64,000 nucleotides of DNA from Bacillota bacterium (GCA_026627065.1 JAPNUO010000001.1:310001-374000), one strand, 5' to 3'; shown: positions 45,872 through 55,180, numbered from the stretch's first letter. A program made the numbers and translations. The notes: generated by a model not told the origin, from the sequence alone.

Positions 45872-48375
45872 GGCTGGCCCTCCTCTCTTAAAATCCCGCG
45901 AGGGTCAAATACCCGGGCGACCCGATCTTCCAGGGCCCGGAACTCCGACGGCAACGCAGCCTGGGGCGTCGACGCTCCCACAATTTCATAAATTCCCGTA
46001 CCGGGCATCCAATAGCAGGCGGCATCGTGCGGCAAGCCGGCAAGCCATTGGCGTTGAGCCTCCTCTCCCCAGGGCGCCGCGCCGGTGCCGTAAAGGCCTG
46101 CTTGGACGGCCTCGGAAATCTGGTGGTAGCGGTCCTTTTCAAATGCGAGCCAGGCGTCCCGGCCCTCGCGAAACTCAAAATCGGCGCGCACCGCGTCCGC
46201 CAGCGCTGCCCGTTGCCACCCCCGGCGCAGATCATCGACGCAGCACAAGGTCAGCCTTCCCGAGCTCCCTCGCGGCTTGACCGCCAGAATGCCTTCCGGT
46301 CGCGCGGGGTGGGCAAGAAGCCGCCTCAGCGCCTCAACCGCCCGCTCGGTGCTCATCGGCTCGCTCACCGCCAGGGTAGCATGCTCCGGCGCCGGGCGAA
46401 GCCGCAGCGTGAGGCGAACCACCGCGCCCAGCCGGCCGCGCGCCCCCACCATCAGCTTGGCCACATCGTAGCCCGCGACGTTCTTCATTGTTTTTCTCCC
46501 AAAGGCGAGCCGTCGGCCCCGCCCATCCACCCACTCGACCGCCAGCACAACGTCGCGCCAGCCGCGGCCCAGACTGGAGCGCCAGTAAGGCGCGTTGGCA
46601 GACACCAGGCCACCCACGGTGTCATCCATGAACGGCTCCAAGCCTGGCACGTCCAGCCCTTCTTGGGCCAACAGCCGGGCGATGCTCCCCGCGTGCGCCC
46701 CCGCGCCCACATCGAGCGAAAGGTTCTCGACGTCCAGCTCGTGCACCGCCTTGAGTCCCTTCAGCTCCATGACGGTGCCCACGGGATTGCCCTGGCGCCG
46801 GCCTTCTCCCTTGAAACGCACCGCGGTCTGGTGATCGTAGGCCCATCGCAGCGCCTCCGCCACCTCTTCCACCGACTCCGGCTGCCAGCGGGGCATCGCG
46901 TTCACGGACGGTGGCGGAGGGTTGTCGGCCGGCCACAGCGCCTTGAGGGGATTCAAAAGGCCCGCCGGATCAAAGCTGGCCTTGACCTCGTTCATCGCTT
47001 GCAGTTCGTCGGCAGAGTACATCAACGGCAAATTGTCGGCCTTGTCAATGCCGACGCCATGCTCGCCGGTAATCGATCCCCCCAGTTCCACGCAGGCTTC
47101 CATGATGGCCCGGTCCGCCATTTTCAGGCGACGCACCTCGTCCGCGTTTTGGGGATCATACGGCATATTGGGGTGCAAATTGCCGTCTCCGGCGTGCGCA
47201 GCGGTTAAAATGCGCATCTCGTACTGGGCGGCAATCTTGAGCACCCGATTCATCATCTCATGGAGGCGCGGTCTGGGCACGGTAACATCCTGCACCCAGA
47301 GGTGAGGAGCCAGCCGGGCCGTGGCGCCGTAGTGGGCGCGCCGCCCACGCCAAAACGCTTCGGCTTCCGCTTCGCTCTCGGCCTTCTTAAAGGAGAGCGC
47401 GCCTTCTCGCCGCACGATGGCCTCGACGCGCCCGGTATCGCGAGCCAATTCCTCCGGCATTCCGTCGAGTTCGATCAGCAGCACCGCTCCCGCCTCCACC
47501 GGATAGCCGGCATGGACGAAGGCCTCCACCACGACCAACGACTCGCGGTCCATCAGCTCAAGCGCCGCAGGATTCAAGCGGGCGGCGATCAAGGCGGAAA
47601 CGGCCCGCGTCGCCGCTTCCACTGAGGCAAAGGTCATCAGCAGCGTTTCTTTGGCCACCGGGCGCGGGTGAATGGCCAAGGTCGCCTCAACCACCAGCGC
47701 TAAGGTCCCTTCGGAACCGATCACGACGCTCGCCAGGTCCAGTCCCTGGCTCGTGTCGCCCGTGCGCGGCAACTGCAGAAGGGTGCCGTCGGCCAACGCG
47801 ATGGTAAGAGCGAGCACATGATGCGTGGTCACTCCATACTTGACGCAGTGGGGACCGCCCGAATTCTCGGCGACGTTTCCCCCGATGGTCGAGATGCGGT
47901 GGCTGGACGGATCGGGGGGATAAAAAAATCCCAAGGGCTTTAGCGCCTGATCTAAATCGGCATTGACGACGCCCGGCTCAACCCGCACATAGCGGTCGTT
48001 GGTGTTGACTTCCAAGATCCGGTTCATCCGCGTAAACGAGACCACCATGCCCCCCACGATGGGGGTGGTACCGCCGCTCAGGTTGCTTCCAGCCCCGCGG
48101 CCAATAATCGGCACGCGGAAGCGTTGGGCAATGCGCAAAGCCGCGGCCACCTGTTCTTTGCTGTCTGGTAGCACCACGACATCCGGCCAGTGACGTTCGC
48201 CCGTCGCGTCGTAACTATAAGCCAACAGCTGGTCGCGGTCCGCGATGACAGCGCGATGGCCCAGCTCTTGGCGCAGTGCCCGCCATAGCGCCGCGCGCTG
48301 TTCCTCGCCGAGTCGGGGATAGCGCGCGGTCCATTGACTGCGGTCTAACGTTCCGGCTAACTGATATGTTGGCAT
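45862..48375 (-). CDS. Fused GlcD-GlcE glycolate oxidase-like FAD protein
   Basis: An 837-residue fusion. Residues about 1-480 are GlcD-like: PCMH-type FAD domain (GRGAGSNLSGGTTPIVGG, about 115), then the FAD-oxidase C-terminus with AHAGDGNLHPN and GSITGEHGVG. Residues about 500-837 are a second FAD-binding unit like GlcE (MKNVAGYDVAKLMVGARG). The FeS subunit GlcF is not in the window. Likely oxidises glycolate or D-lactate; glycerate kinase next door favours glycolate. ATG at 48375. Confidence 0.85.
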   Translation of the reverse strand: MPTYQLAGTLDRSQWTARYPRLGEEQRAALWRALRQELGHRAVIADRDQLLAYSYDATGERHWPDVVVLPDSKEQVAAALRIAQRFRVPIIGRGAGSNLSGGTTPIVGGMVVSFTRMNRILEVNTNDRYVRVEPGVVNADLDQALKPLGFFYPPDPSSHRISTIGGNVAENSGGPHCVKYGVTTHHVLALTIALADGTLLQLPRTGDTSQGLDLASVVIGSEGTLALVVEATLAIHPRPVAKETLLMTFASVEAATRAVSALIAARLNPAALELMDRESLVVVEAFVHAGYPVEAGAVLLIELDGMPEELARDTGRVEAIVRREGALSFKKAESEAEAEAFWRGRRAHYGATARLAPHLWVQDVTVPRPRLHEMMNRVLKIAAQYEMRILTAAHAGDGNLHPNMPYDPQNADEVRRLKMADRAIMEACVELGGSITGEHGVGIDKADNLPLMYSADELQAMNEVKASFDPAGLLNPLKALWPADNPPPPSVNAMPRWQPESVEEVAEALRWAYDHQTAVRFKGEGRRQGNPVGTVMELKGLKAVHELDVENLSLDVGAGAHAGSIARLLAQEGLDVPGLEPFMDDTVGGLVSANAPYWRSSLGRGWRDVVLAVEWVDGRGRRLAFGRKTMKNVAGYDVAKLMVGARGRLGAVVRLTLRLRPAPEHATLAVSEPMSTERAVEALRRLLAHPARPEGILAVKPRGSSGRLTLCCVDDLRRGWQRAALADAVRADFEFREGRDAWLAFEKDRYHQISEAVQAGLYGTGAAPWGEEAQRQWLAGLPHDAACYWMPGTGIYEIVGASTPQAALPSEFRALEDRVARVFDPRGILREEGQPWT

Positions 48376-48430
48376 TGTGTCCGCCGAGCCCCGACAGAGG
48401 CCCGCGGTTCCTCCTTCCGTTGTCCCACCG

Positions 48431-49540
48431 CTAAATTTTGGCGGCGCAAAGGCGTCCCAACCGCTCACCTGCCGCCTCTAACCATTCTCGTGTGTGAGAG
48501 ACGGCGGCCTCCAGAGTCACTGGACCCGGCACGATTGGCCACGCCGAGGTCAAACCCGCCTGGTAAAAGGCACTCAGGTCGTCCGGAATTTCTCCCGCCA
48601 GGGCAATCACCGGCTTATGTTGCCGGCCACTCTCTTCCAGGACCACTGAGACCACTTTGCCCAACAACGATTGCTGATCCAGCCGGCCTTCGCCGGTCAC
48701 CACCAAGTCTGCCTCCGCCATGCGTTCGGACAATTGACACCATTCAGCGAACCACGCGGCGCCCGGACGAAGAGACGCGCCCAGCGCCCGGAGCGCAAAG
48801 CCGATACCCCCGGCCGCCCCTGCGCCCGGCAGAGAGGCCGCTTGGGGGTTTATCGCCTTGGCAAAGTGGGCCAAGGCGACTTCTGCCGCCTCGACTTCCT
48901 CCCGGCGCAGACCCTTTTGCGGGCCGAACAGCCGCAACGCTCCGTGTTCTCCCAAGAGCGGCACCCAGACGTCCGACAGTCCCACCACGGGCTTGGCCAA
49001 CGGGGGCAGGACGACCTGCTCCACGCGCGCCCAAGACGCCACGACTGGATCAAGGAGGCGCCCGTCGCGGTCATAAAACGTCGCCCCTAGGGCGCCCAGA
49101 AAGCCAATTCCGCCATCCACACACCCGGTCCCGCCCAACGCCACCCACACTTCACGGACGTTGGGATGGCCAAGGGCCGCCGACACCAGCTCTCCCGTGC
49201 CTCGGCTGGTCGTGGTCAGTGCCGATCCCGGGCGACGACCCGGCGGCACATAGGGCGATCCTTGCGCCGATTCTACCAGGGCGATGCCTTCATAGTACAC
49301 CCATTCGGCCACGTGCGGCGAGCCGTAGGCATCGGGCACAACTTGGGAAAACGCTTGCCCGCCGCGAGATTTGACAATGAGCCCGCTGCCCTCCCCGCCA
49401 TCGGCGAGCGGACACAGGTCAACCTTGAGACCCGGAAAGCCGCGAGCCAAGCCTCGGGCAATCGCGCTGGCCGCGTCCTGCTGGTTTACACTGCCCTTAA
49501 AGGCGTCACACGCGATCAGCACCGTGAAAGGTTTCTCCAT
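48431..49540 (-). CDS. Glycerate 2-kinase, GarK/GlxK type
   Basis: Phosphorylates glycerate, closing the glyoxylate-glycerate route. The 369-residue protein has the family start IACDAFKGSVNQQDAASAI, PLADGGEGSG (about 46), GGTGCVDGGIGFLGALG (about 135) and TGEGRLDQQSLLGK (about 285), all diagnostic. It is upstream of the fused glycolate oxidase in the same operon. ATG at 49540. Confidence 0.92.
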   Translation of the reverse strand: MEKPFTVLIACDAFKGSVNQQDAASAIARGLARGFPGLKVDLCPLADGGEGSGLIVKSRGGQAFSQVVPDAYGSPHVAEWVYYEGIALVESAQGSPYVPPGRRPGSALTTTSRGTGELVSAALGHPNVREVWVALGGTGCVDGGIGFLGALGATFYDRDGRLLDPVVASWARVEQVVLPPLAKPVVGLSDVWVPLLGEHGALRLFGPQKGLRREEVEAAEVALAHFAKAINPQAASLPGAGAAGGIGFALRALGASLRPGAAWFAEWCQLSERMAEADLVVTGEGRLDQQSLLGKVVSVVLEESGRQHKPVIALAGEIPDDLSAFYQAGLTSAWPIVPGPVTLEAAVSHTREWLEAAGERLGRLCAAKI

Positions 49541-49657
49541 CGCTCCTCCTCATTTTCCACCGACGAGCCCTTCCTCCTGGTTCGCGGTGATCCTCAGAAA
49601 TTCCTGCCGCTTGACCTTTTTGGCTAATTCAGGAATGCTAATGACGAGGAGGACGGT

Positions 49658-50530
49658 ATGGTCAAGATTGACAATGTGACAGTCACCTACCGGCCCGGAA
49701 GCTCTCCCGCGCTCTCGCGCTTGACCCTGGACATCGAAGGATCGGCGCTCATCCTAGGACCAAGCGGGGCCGGGAAGTCGACCTTGCTGCGGGCGTTGGC
49801 GGGCTTGGTGCGGCCGAGTCAGGGCGAAATCTGGCTGGACAACGTGCCGCTGTCGCGCCGGCCTCTGGCGGCGCGGCGGATGGTGGCCTACATGCCGCAA
49901 GAAAATTGGTTGCCGCGGGAGGCCACGCTGGAAGAATACCTGCGCGAGCTGGCGCTGCTCGACGGCTATCCGCCCACGGCCGTGAGACAGGCCGTGCGAG
50001 ATGTCGCCGACCTGGTGCACCTGCGATCCGCGCTACCTAAGCGCCTCAAATGGTTGTCGGGCGGCATGAAGCGACGCGCGCTCTTGGCGCAGGCCTTGCT
50101 CCGGCGAACACCCTGGCTGGTGTTAGACGAGCCCACGTTGGGCCTGGACCCGGAAGAACAGGCATCGGTGCGTGCGCTGGTCCGCCATCTGTCCCAACAT
50201 CGCCGCGTCATTGTTGCCACACAATTTGTTGAAGACGCTTCCTTAGTCCCCGACCGCGTGATCATTTTCAGGCAGGGTGCCGCGGTCGCCGTGACCCAGT
50301 GGGAGACGTTTCGCAAGGCGGCCGAAGGGCGCGTTTGGCGCGTGCCGTGGACGCCGGCCGCCGTCTCTGACGGGCACCAATTCTGGGCTCCGGAAGCCGG
50401 AGGAAAAACCGTGCTGCTGTATGCGCCCGCTGCCGCACCAGAACAAGAGCCCGGGGAACCGGTGCCATCTCATCCGGAAGACGCCTACTTGCTCTTCATG
50501 CAAGAGCAGGGAGGTCGTCGCCATGGATGA
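49658..50530 (+). CDS. ABC transporter ATP-binding protein, H-loop His replaced by Gln
   Basis: First gene of a four-gene plus-strand ABC operon. The 290-residue ATPase has Walker A GPSGAGKST (about 33), Q-loop AYMPQEN, an intact signature LSGGMKRR (about 133) and Walker B with catalytic Glu in WLVLDEPTLGLD (about 155). The switch (H-loop) His is replaced by Gln (ATQFVED, about 189). A C-terminal domain (about 205-290) is unrecognised. ATG follows GAGGAGG. Cargo unknown. Confidence 0.88.
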   Translation: MVKIDNVTVTYRPGSSPALSRLTLDIEGSALILGPSGAGKSTLLRALAGLVRPSQGEIWLDNVPLSRRPLAARRMVAYMPQENWLPREATLEEYLRELALLDGYPPTAVRQAVRDVADLVHLRSALPKRLKWLSGGMKRRALLAQALLRRTPWLVLDEPTLGLDPEEQASVRALVRHLSQHRRVIVATQFVEDASLVPDRVIIFRQGAAVAVTQWETFRKAAEGRVWRVPWTPAAVSDGHQFWAPEAGGKTVLLYAPAAAPEQEPGEPVPSHPEDAYLLFMQEQGGRRHG

Positions 50531-51401
50531 CACGCCCCCGCTCTTATTGGTGGAAAATATCGGCCATCGGGTGGCGTCGCGCTGGCTCATTCGCCACGTC
50601 ACCTTCTCCTTGTCTCAGGGGTTCACCGCCTTAATCGGTCCCAACGGCGCCGGAAAGAGCACCCTCTTGCGGACGCTGGCTGGCCTATTGTCCCGCGACG
50701 AAGGGCAGCTCAGGTCGCCTTGGGTGCGCAACGCCAGAAACATCACCCGCCGCATCGGGTACATTCCCCAGTTTCCCGGCGTCTATCACCAGCTGACCGC
50801 GCGTCAGTACCTCATGCGCACAGCATTTTGGGACGAGCCGCGTTTGGGTCGCCAGGTGGAAGCCAAAGTCGACGCGATCATCGAGCGGCTTCAGCTGGGC
50901 GCCATCGCCGATCGACGCGGACACGAGTTGCACCCCTCCGAACGCCGCCGCCTGGCGCTGGCGTCGGTGTGGCTGCGCCGGGTTTTGGTGGTCCTCTTCG
51001 ACGAACCGACGGCAGGCCTGGATCCGGAAGAGCGACTCAAGTTTTGGCAAGATCTCTATGTGTTGCGCACTTTGCCGGAGAGCCCCCGCGGTTACCTGGT
51101 GACCACCCACTTGCTGACCGAGGTGGAACGCTATTGCGACGCTGTGCTCCTCGTCGACCAAGGCCGCGTCACACACCACGAGCCCGTGGCGCAATTCATC
51201 GCTCGGGCTGAAGGGCACACCTTCTACGCGCCCGAAGGGCCTTGGGGGTCGCGCGTGTGGCCTACCGGGCGGGCGAGCGGGGAGGGAACCTGGGTGGTCG
51301 CTGCCATGCCCCATCTGCACTTTACCCCCCGCCCGCCCGACCTTGTCGACGCTTACCTTTGGGTCCGCCATACCCGTGCCGAGGAGGGACACCGCGCATG
51401 A
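50523..51401 (+). CDS. ABC transporter ATP-binding protein with degenerate signature motif
   Basis: The 292-residue partner ATPase. Walker A GPNGAGKST (about 40), Q-loop YIPQFPG, Walker B VLFDEPTAGLD and H-loop His (TTHLLTE, about 195) are intact. The signature LSGGE is replaced by LHPSE (about 136). Together with the first ATPase this puts both defects in one composite ATP site of a heterodimer. ATG at 50523 follows GGGAGG and overlaps the previous stop. Confidence 0.88.
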   Translation: MDDTPPLLLVENIGHRVASRWLIRHVTFSLSQGFTALIGPNGAGKSTLLRTLAGLLSRDEGQLRSPWVRNARNITRRIGYIPQFPGVYHQLTARQYLMRTAFWDEPRLGRQVEAKVDAIIERLQLGAIADRRGHELHPSERRRLALASVWLRRVLVVLFDEPTAGLDPEERLKFWQDLYVLRTLPESPRGYLVTTHLLTEVERYCDAVLLVDQGRVTHHEPVAQFIARAEGHTFYAPEGPWGSRVWPTGRASGEGTWVVAAMPHLHFTPRPPDLVDAYLWVRHTRAEEGHRA

Positions 51402-53374
51402 TGTGGTGGCTAATTGCCCAAAACACCTGGCGCCTCGCCTGGCGAGAATCCTTGACCCGACTCGAGCTCGTCATGCTGGGCATTCTGGGCCTCCTGGCCG
51501 CCGTGGCCGCAGTCGGCTCGCCCACCGCCGGAGACGGTGCCATTCAAATGTATGCGGTGGCCTATGCCACTACCCCCTTTGCTCTGGTGCTCATCATTGG
51601 TCAGTTAAACGTCCGCGTCACCGAGGAGGTGGCCTGGTGGGCGCGTCCGGTAGGACGTGACGCCCTGTTTTGGGGGCGGTTTGTGGGGTTTTCTTTGATC
51701 GGCCTGACCTTTGTCGGCATCATGGCGCTCTGGGGCTGGATCATGATGACGGTGATTGCCCGCCTGGGCGCAGGATTCGGTGCGCTCTGGACGCTTTGGT
51801 TTGCACTGTTGACGGTGCCATCGGTCCTGACCGTGGCAGGAGCCGGCCTCTGGCTGGCGGCGATGGCGCGCGGGGCTCGCTATTTCCCATTTGCCATTGT
51901 GGGGGCGGTGCTGCTCGCATTTTTAGAATACAAATTGCCGTTGGTCACTCGTGCCCTTCCCCATCTCCCCTTTTTTAACCCATTCCCCGGTTTCCTCGAA
52001 CTCGGTCTGGCATTGCCCCCGCCGCTCATTTCATCGCCCTGGGTGGGCCAATGGGTATGGCTGAACCGGCTGTGGTGGGCAATCGCGGGCGTGGCATTGG
52101 TTCAGCTGGCGATCCGGCGGCGGCATCCCTACTACATCTTGACGCGCCGCCGGCTATATCGCGTGCTGCTCGTCGCCACCGCCGCGCTGTTGGCCTTGCT
52201 CCTAGTCCCGTTGGGAACAATTGCGTCGCAACTGGCCCCTGCGGCCGCCTTGAGTGCGCGCACGCCACTTTCGGCCACAGCGGTCCGCGCCCTTCACTGC
52301 AGCGTGGGCGAGGCGGACCTTACCGTCAATGCCGCGTCGGGCACCTTTAACGCCCGCATCCAGTGCGCCGCCGCCCCGGCCGGCCGGGGTGCCTTTACCA
52401 TGAATGGCGGCCTCCGCGTGATCAGCGCGCGCGAGGCCGGATCTCCCGTCGCCGTGCACGCAGGACCGTGGCTTGCGAAAACCGCCGAACGCGTCTGGAC
52501 CCTTGCCCTGCGCCGGACCCGCGGGCCTCTCACGCTGACCCTGGCGGGAAGGCTCCTCCCCCAACCCACGATCATCCCTTATCCCCCTTTTAGCGTGGGA
52601 CAGGTGTACAGCGGGGTGTATCTGGGTCACCACCGCTTGGAGATTGCTGACCTGGCCGCGGGGCTTCCGTCGTTGCTCGGCCCCCGCGCCACAGTGACTC
52701 TCGCGGTTCGCGGCCTCGGCCAAGGTCCGGTAATCACGAATGCCCGGTGGGATCCGCGCACGCGCGTGTGGAAGGGCACCCTCAGCCGCCTGGTGTGGAC
52801 CAGCGGGCCGATGAGACCCGTGTATCGCCGCCGCACCACCGTATGGGTGGCGTCTGGGACAGGCCCAAACCGCCGCAGCCTCTTTCTCCCCTATGTGGGA
52901 GCCTTCCGGCTGCTGCGCGCCTGGCTTCCCCTGCCTCAGCGCATCACCATCGCTCCCTCGCCCGTAACCGCCGAGACAGTGTGGCGCGCTCCCATCCTGT
53001 TGTACAGTACGGTCCATCCGTATGTGGAACCTCTCGATCCCATTAGCGGAGGAGCGAGTCCGCCCACCAGCTACACCGCCACACTGTTTCTCATTCATAC
53101 CCTGGCCGAGTCCAGCGAGCCTGCCCCATCGGTCGTGAACACTGAGGTGCTTGCCGCCCTGGCGGTCTTTTCTCAGCATCCCAACAACGAGGCCCTGCTG
53201 CTGGCGGAAATTCACAAGGGCCAGGTGAGTGCGGTGGGCCATCTCACGCTGCAGGAAAGGACCGCTATTCTCGCACGTTGGAACGTCTGGCGCACTCAAC
53301 CGTTAGCGATTCGGCGGCAGGCGTTAGACGCCCTCTGGCGTGCCGTCACGCGCAAGGGAGGTGCAGTCCGGTGA
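51398..53374 (+). CDS. ABC-2-type permease with large M1-aminopeptidase-like ectodomain
   Basis: A 658-residue membrane protein. Residues about 1-250 form an ABC-2-like bundle of about six helices (VMLGILGLLAAVAAVG, FALVLIIGQLNV, LIGLTFVGIMALWGWIMM, FAIVGAVLLAFLEY). After another helix (VLLVATAALLALLLVPLG, about 250) comes a roughly 390-residue extracytoplasmic part. It resembles M1 peptidase N-terminal beta-rich domains: NAASGTFNARIQC, GAFTMNGGLRVISAREAG, PLTLTLAGRL. No HExxH zinc motif is visible, so peptidase activity is unlikely. ATG at 51398 overlaps the previous stop (ATGA). Confidence 0.7.
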   Translation: MMWWLIAQNTWRLAWRESLTRLELVMLGILGLLAAVAAVGSPTAGDGAIQMYAVAYATTPFALVLIIGQLNVRVTEEVAWWARPVGRDALFWGRFVGFSLIGLTFVGIMALWGWIMMTVIARLGAGFGALWTLWFALLTVPSVLTVAGAGLWLAAMARGARYFPFAIVGAVLLAFLEYKLPLVTRALPHLPFFNPFPGFLELGLALPPPLISSPWVGQWVWLNRLWWAIAGVALVQLAIRRRHPYYILTRRRLYRVLLVATAALLALLLVPLGTIASQLAPAAALSARTPLSATAVRALHCSVGEADLTVNAASGTFNARIQCAAAPAGRGAFTMNGGLRVISAREAGSPVAVHAGPWLAKTAERVWTLALRRTRGPLTLTLAGRLLPQPTIIPYPPFSVGQVYSGVYLGHHRLEIADLAAGLPSLLGPRATVTLAVRGLGQGPVITNARWDPRTRVWKGTLSRLVWTSGPMRPVYRRRTTVWVASGTGPNRRSLFLPYVGAFRLLRAWLPLPQRITIAPSPVTAETVWRAPILLYSTVHPYVEPLDPISGGASPPTSYTATLFLIHTLAESSEPAPSVVNTEVLAALAVFSQHPNNEALLLAEIHKGQVSAVGHLTLQERTAILARWNVWRTQPLAIRRQALDALWRAVTRKGGAVR

Positions 53375-54036
53375 AAGCGCGCATCTACGCCTGGGAGCTC
53401 GCGATTTTCCCCCTCATGCCGTACAGCTTGCTCGCCGTCGCGCTGTTGCTCCTCGGTCTCACCCATGGGGTCATCGAACTGGCTCAAAACTGGCCGCGCC
53501 ACTTCATCGAAAACATGGAATCGTTCATGCCGCTCACCGTTGCCCTCATTAGTGCCCCGCTGATCCAGTTAGACAGCGACCAAGGGATGGTCGAAATGAA
53601 CGCCACCCTGCCCCAGCGTCTGATCTTGTGGATACGGCTGGCCGTGCTGTGGGGCACGTGCTGGGCCCTCTTGTTGGCTGGGGCCGAAATCATGAACCTG
53701 CTCTGGGGGCCGGTGCGCTTTTGGGCGGGGGTGTGGGCCGCAGTCGGTCCGGCAGCGCTGTTAACCGGACTGGCGCTGTGGGCCACCCTTTTGACGACGC
53801 GGCTCGCGGTCGGCTACCTGGTCGTCATCGGGCTCCCCGTAGCCGACCTGATTTTAAAAATTCTTGGAGCGTTCAACGCTGTGCCTTGGCTTCAGCTCAT
53901 TGACACCTTCGCCTATCGCTGGAACGTGCCGGCCATGCCCTGGTGGGTCGTGAAGGCAGTCATGCTGGGAGCTGGCGGAGTCTTAATCGCCCTCGCCATT
54001 CAGGCGAGCCCGCGCTACTGGTCGCGCTCCTTATGA
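53371..54036 (+). CDS. ABC-2-type permease, second membrane subunit
   Basis: A 221-residue membrane protein with about six helices (SLLAVALLLLGLTHGVIEL, VLWGTCWALLLAGAEIMNL, LTGLALWATLLTTRLAVGYLVV). It is probably the second permease half beside the ectodomain protein. GTG at 53371 follows GGGAGG and overlaps the stop (GTGA). It ends convergently over the small membrane ORF. Confidence 0.8.
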   Translation: MKARIYAWELAIFPLMPYSLLAVALLLLGLTHGVIELAQNWPRHFIENMESFMPLTVALISAPLIQLDSDQGMVEMNATLPQRLILWIRLAVLWGTCWALLLAGAEIMNLLWGPVRFWAGVWAAVGPAALLTGLALWATLLTTRLAVGYLVVIGLPVADLILKILGAFNAVPWLQLIDTFAYRWNVPAMPWWVVKAVMLGAGGVLIALAIQASPRYWSRSL

Positions 54037-54209
54037 CCCTTGATGGGGGGTCGACGCGCGGACGTCGCCACGCGCAGACGAGAACGGCCCTCTGGCCTTG
54101 CGCCTGGCTTTGGCGCCGTCAAGCGATACGCGGCGCTGGCCATCACCACCAAGGCAGCAACAATGGCCCAACCGTCCCGCCGTTTGGGGCGCGAGGGCGA
54201 GCGCCTCAC
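54015..54209 (-). CDS. Small single-pass membrane protein (putative)
   Basis: A 64-residue basic protein with one hydrophobic helix (WAIVAALVVMASAAYRL, about 14-30). Its GTG overlaps the MaoC stop as GTGA and GGAGGG lies 6 nt upstream, both favouring a real gene at the tail of the catabolic operon. Its end overlaps the opposite-strand permease by 22 bp. No family recognised. Confidence 0.4.
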   Translation of the reverse strand: MRRSPSRPKRRDGWAIVAALVVMASAAYRLTAPKPGARPEGRSRLRVATSARRPPIKGHKERDQ

Positions 54210-54607
54210 AGCAGGCCCTCCGGGCGGGGCAGGCGCACGTGCAGCGATCCGGTCACGGCAGGCCGTCCGCTTTCGCCGTGCAAGACGACGTCCAACGCGA
54301 CGTCGGTGCCGTCGACGCGCGCCACCGTCGCGCGAATGGTCAACAGTTCCTCTGGCTGCACCATCTGCCGAAAGCGCGCCTGGTATTCCACGACCGAGGT
54401 CAAGGGGGGCAAGGCTTCCAAAACAAATCGGGCTATCAGCCCCATGTTCAGCATCCCGTGGACGATCACCCCGGGCAATCCCAACCGCCGGGCCAGGGCG
54501 TCATCGTAATGAATCGGATTGTAGTCGTCGGCCGCGCCGGCATACCGAACCAACTGCTCGCGCGTCACCCGCACCTGAAAAGGGCCCAGCTGGTCACCCG
54601 TTTTCAC
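54206..54607 (-). CDS. MaoC-like hydratase, catalytic subunit
   Basis: A 133-residue hot-dog protein with the hydratase-2 motif Asp-x-x-Asn-Pro-Ile-His (AADDYNPIHYDD, about 27) and LGLPGVIVHGMLNMGL. Partner of the adjacent MaoC-N protein, as in HadA/HadB-type or ChsH-type heterodimers that hydrate enoyl-CoA. It overlaps that gene by 14 bp. Confidence 0.85.
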   Translation of the reverse strand: MKTGDQLGPFQVRVTREQLVRYAGAADDYNPIHYDDALARRLGLPGVIVHGMLNMGLIARFVLEALPPLTSVVEYQARFRQMVQPEELLTIRATVARVDGTDVALDVVLHGESGRPAVTGSLHVRLPRPEGLL

Positions 54608-55052
54608 GTGTCATTCCCTCCTCGTGCACGATGACCACCGCCCGCGTCCAGAAGACTTCCTCGCCATTCTGGCCGGACCCCTGGTTGATGACGCTCACGA
54701 TGTGCATGCGCCCGCGCACCCCGGCCCGCGATTTCACGTCGTCTCCCCACGCGCGGACCGTAATCACGTCGCCCGCGCAAATGGAAGCGCCCAATCTAAT
54801 CGTTTGCTCTCCGTGAATCAGTCCCGCCGACGGCAAGACCAGGCCGGGCACCTCCCAGGTCACCAAGGTAATGGGAAAGGTGGGCGGCGCGACCAGGTCG
54901 CGAAATCCTGCCGCCACGGCGGCATCCACCGAAAAGTGAACGGGGTTGGACAGCCCCAGCGCCCGCGCAAATTTTCGTATGGCGCCTCGCTCGACCTCCC
55001 GGACTTGCGGGCTCGAGGGCTGGCCCCACGTTGTCGCATCCACTTGAAACAT
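54594..55052 (-). CDS. MaoC-like N-terminal (non-catalytic) hydratase subunit
   Basis: A 152-residue hot-dog protein of the FAS1-DH N-terminal region type: REVERGAIRKFARALGLSNPVHF, PPTFPITLVTWEVPGL and LIHGEQTIRLGASICAGDVI. It lacks the Asp/His hydratase pair, so is the structural half of a heterodimeric hydratase. ATG at 55052 follows GGGAGA. Confidence 0.85.
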   Translation of the reverse strand: MFQVDATTWGQPSSPQVREVERGAIRKFARALGLSNPVHFSVDAAVAAGFRDLVAPPTFPITLVTWEVPGLVLPSAGLIHGEQTIRLGASICAGDVITVRAWGDDVKSRAGVRGRMHIVSVINQGSGQNGEEVFWTRAVVIVHEEGMTRENG

Positions 55053-55180
55053 GTTTGTCTCCCTTTCCAGGATCGCCGTTCTTCCGGCCGTCACCCCTCG
55101 AGGCCGCGGCCGCACCTCAGCCCTGCACGGCGAGGGGAGGACAAAAACGGCCCCGGCGTTGCATCATACCACCAGAGACG

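Noticed and set aside
46027..47208. 393-codon plus-strand frame
   Set aside because: Shadow of the GlcD-GlcE fusion; no family motif.
49600..49657. Possible sigma-A promoter before the ABC operon (TTGACC)
   Set aside because: No -10 better than 3 of 6 at 16-18 bp spacing.
52202..53299. 365-codon minus-strand frame
   Set aside because: Shadow of the ectodomain permease; no motif and no ribosome binding site, while the plus strand is part of a coupled operon.
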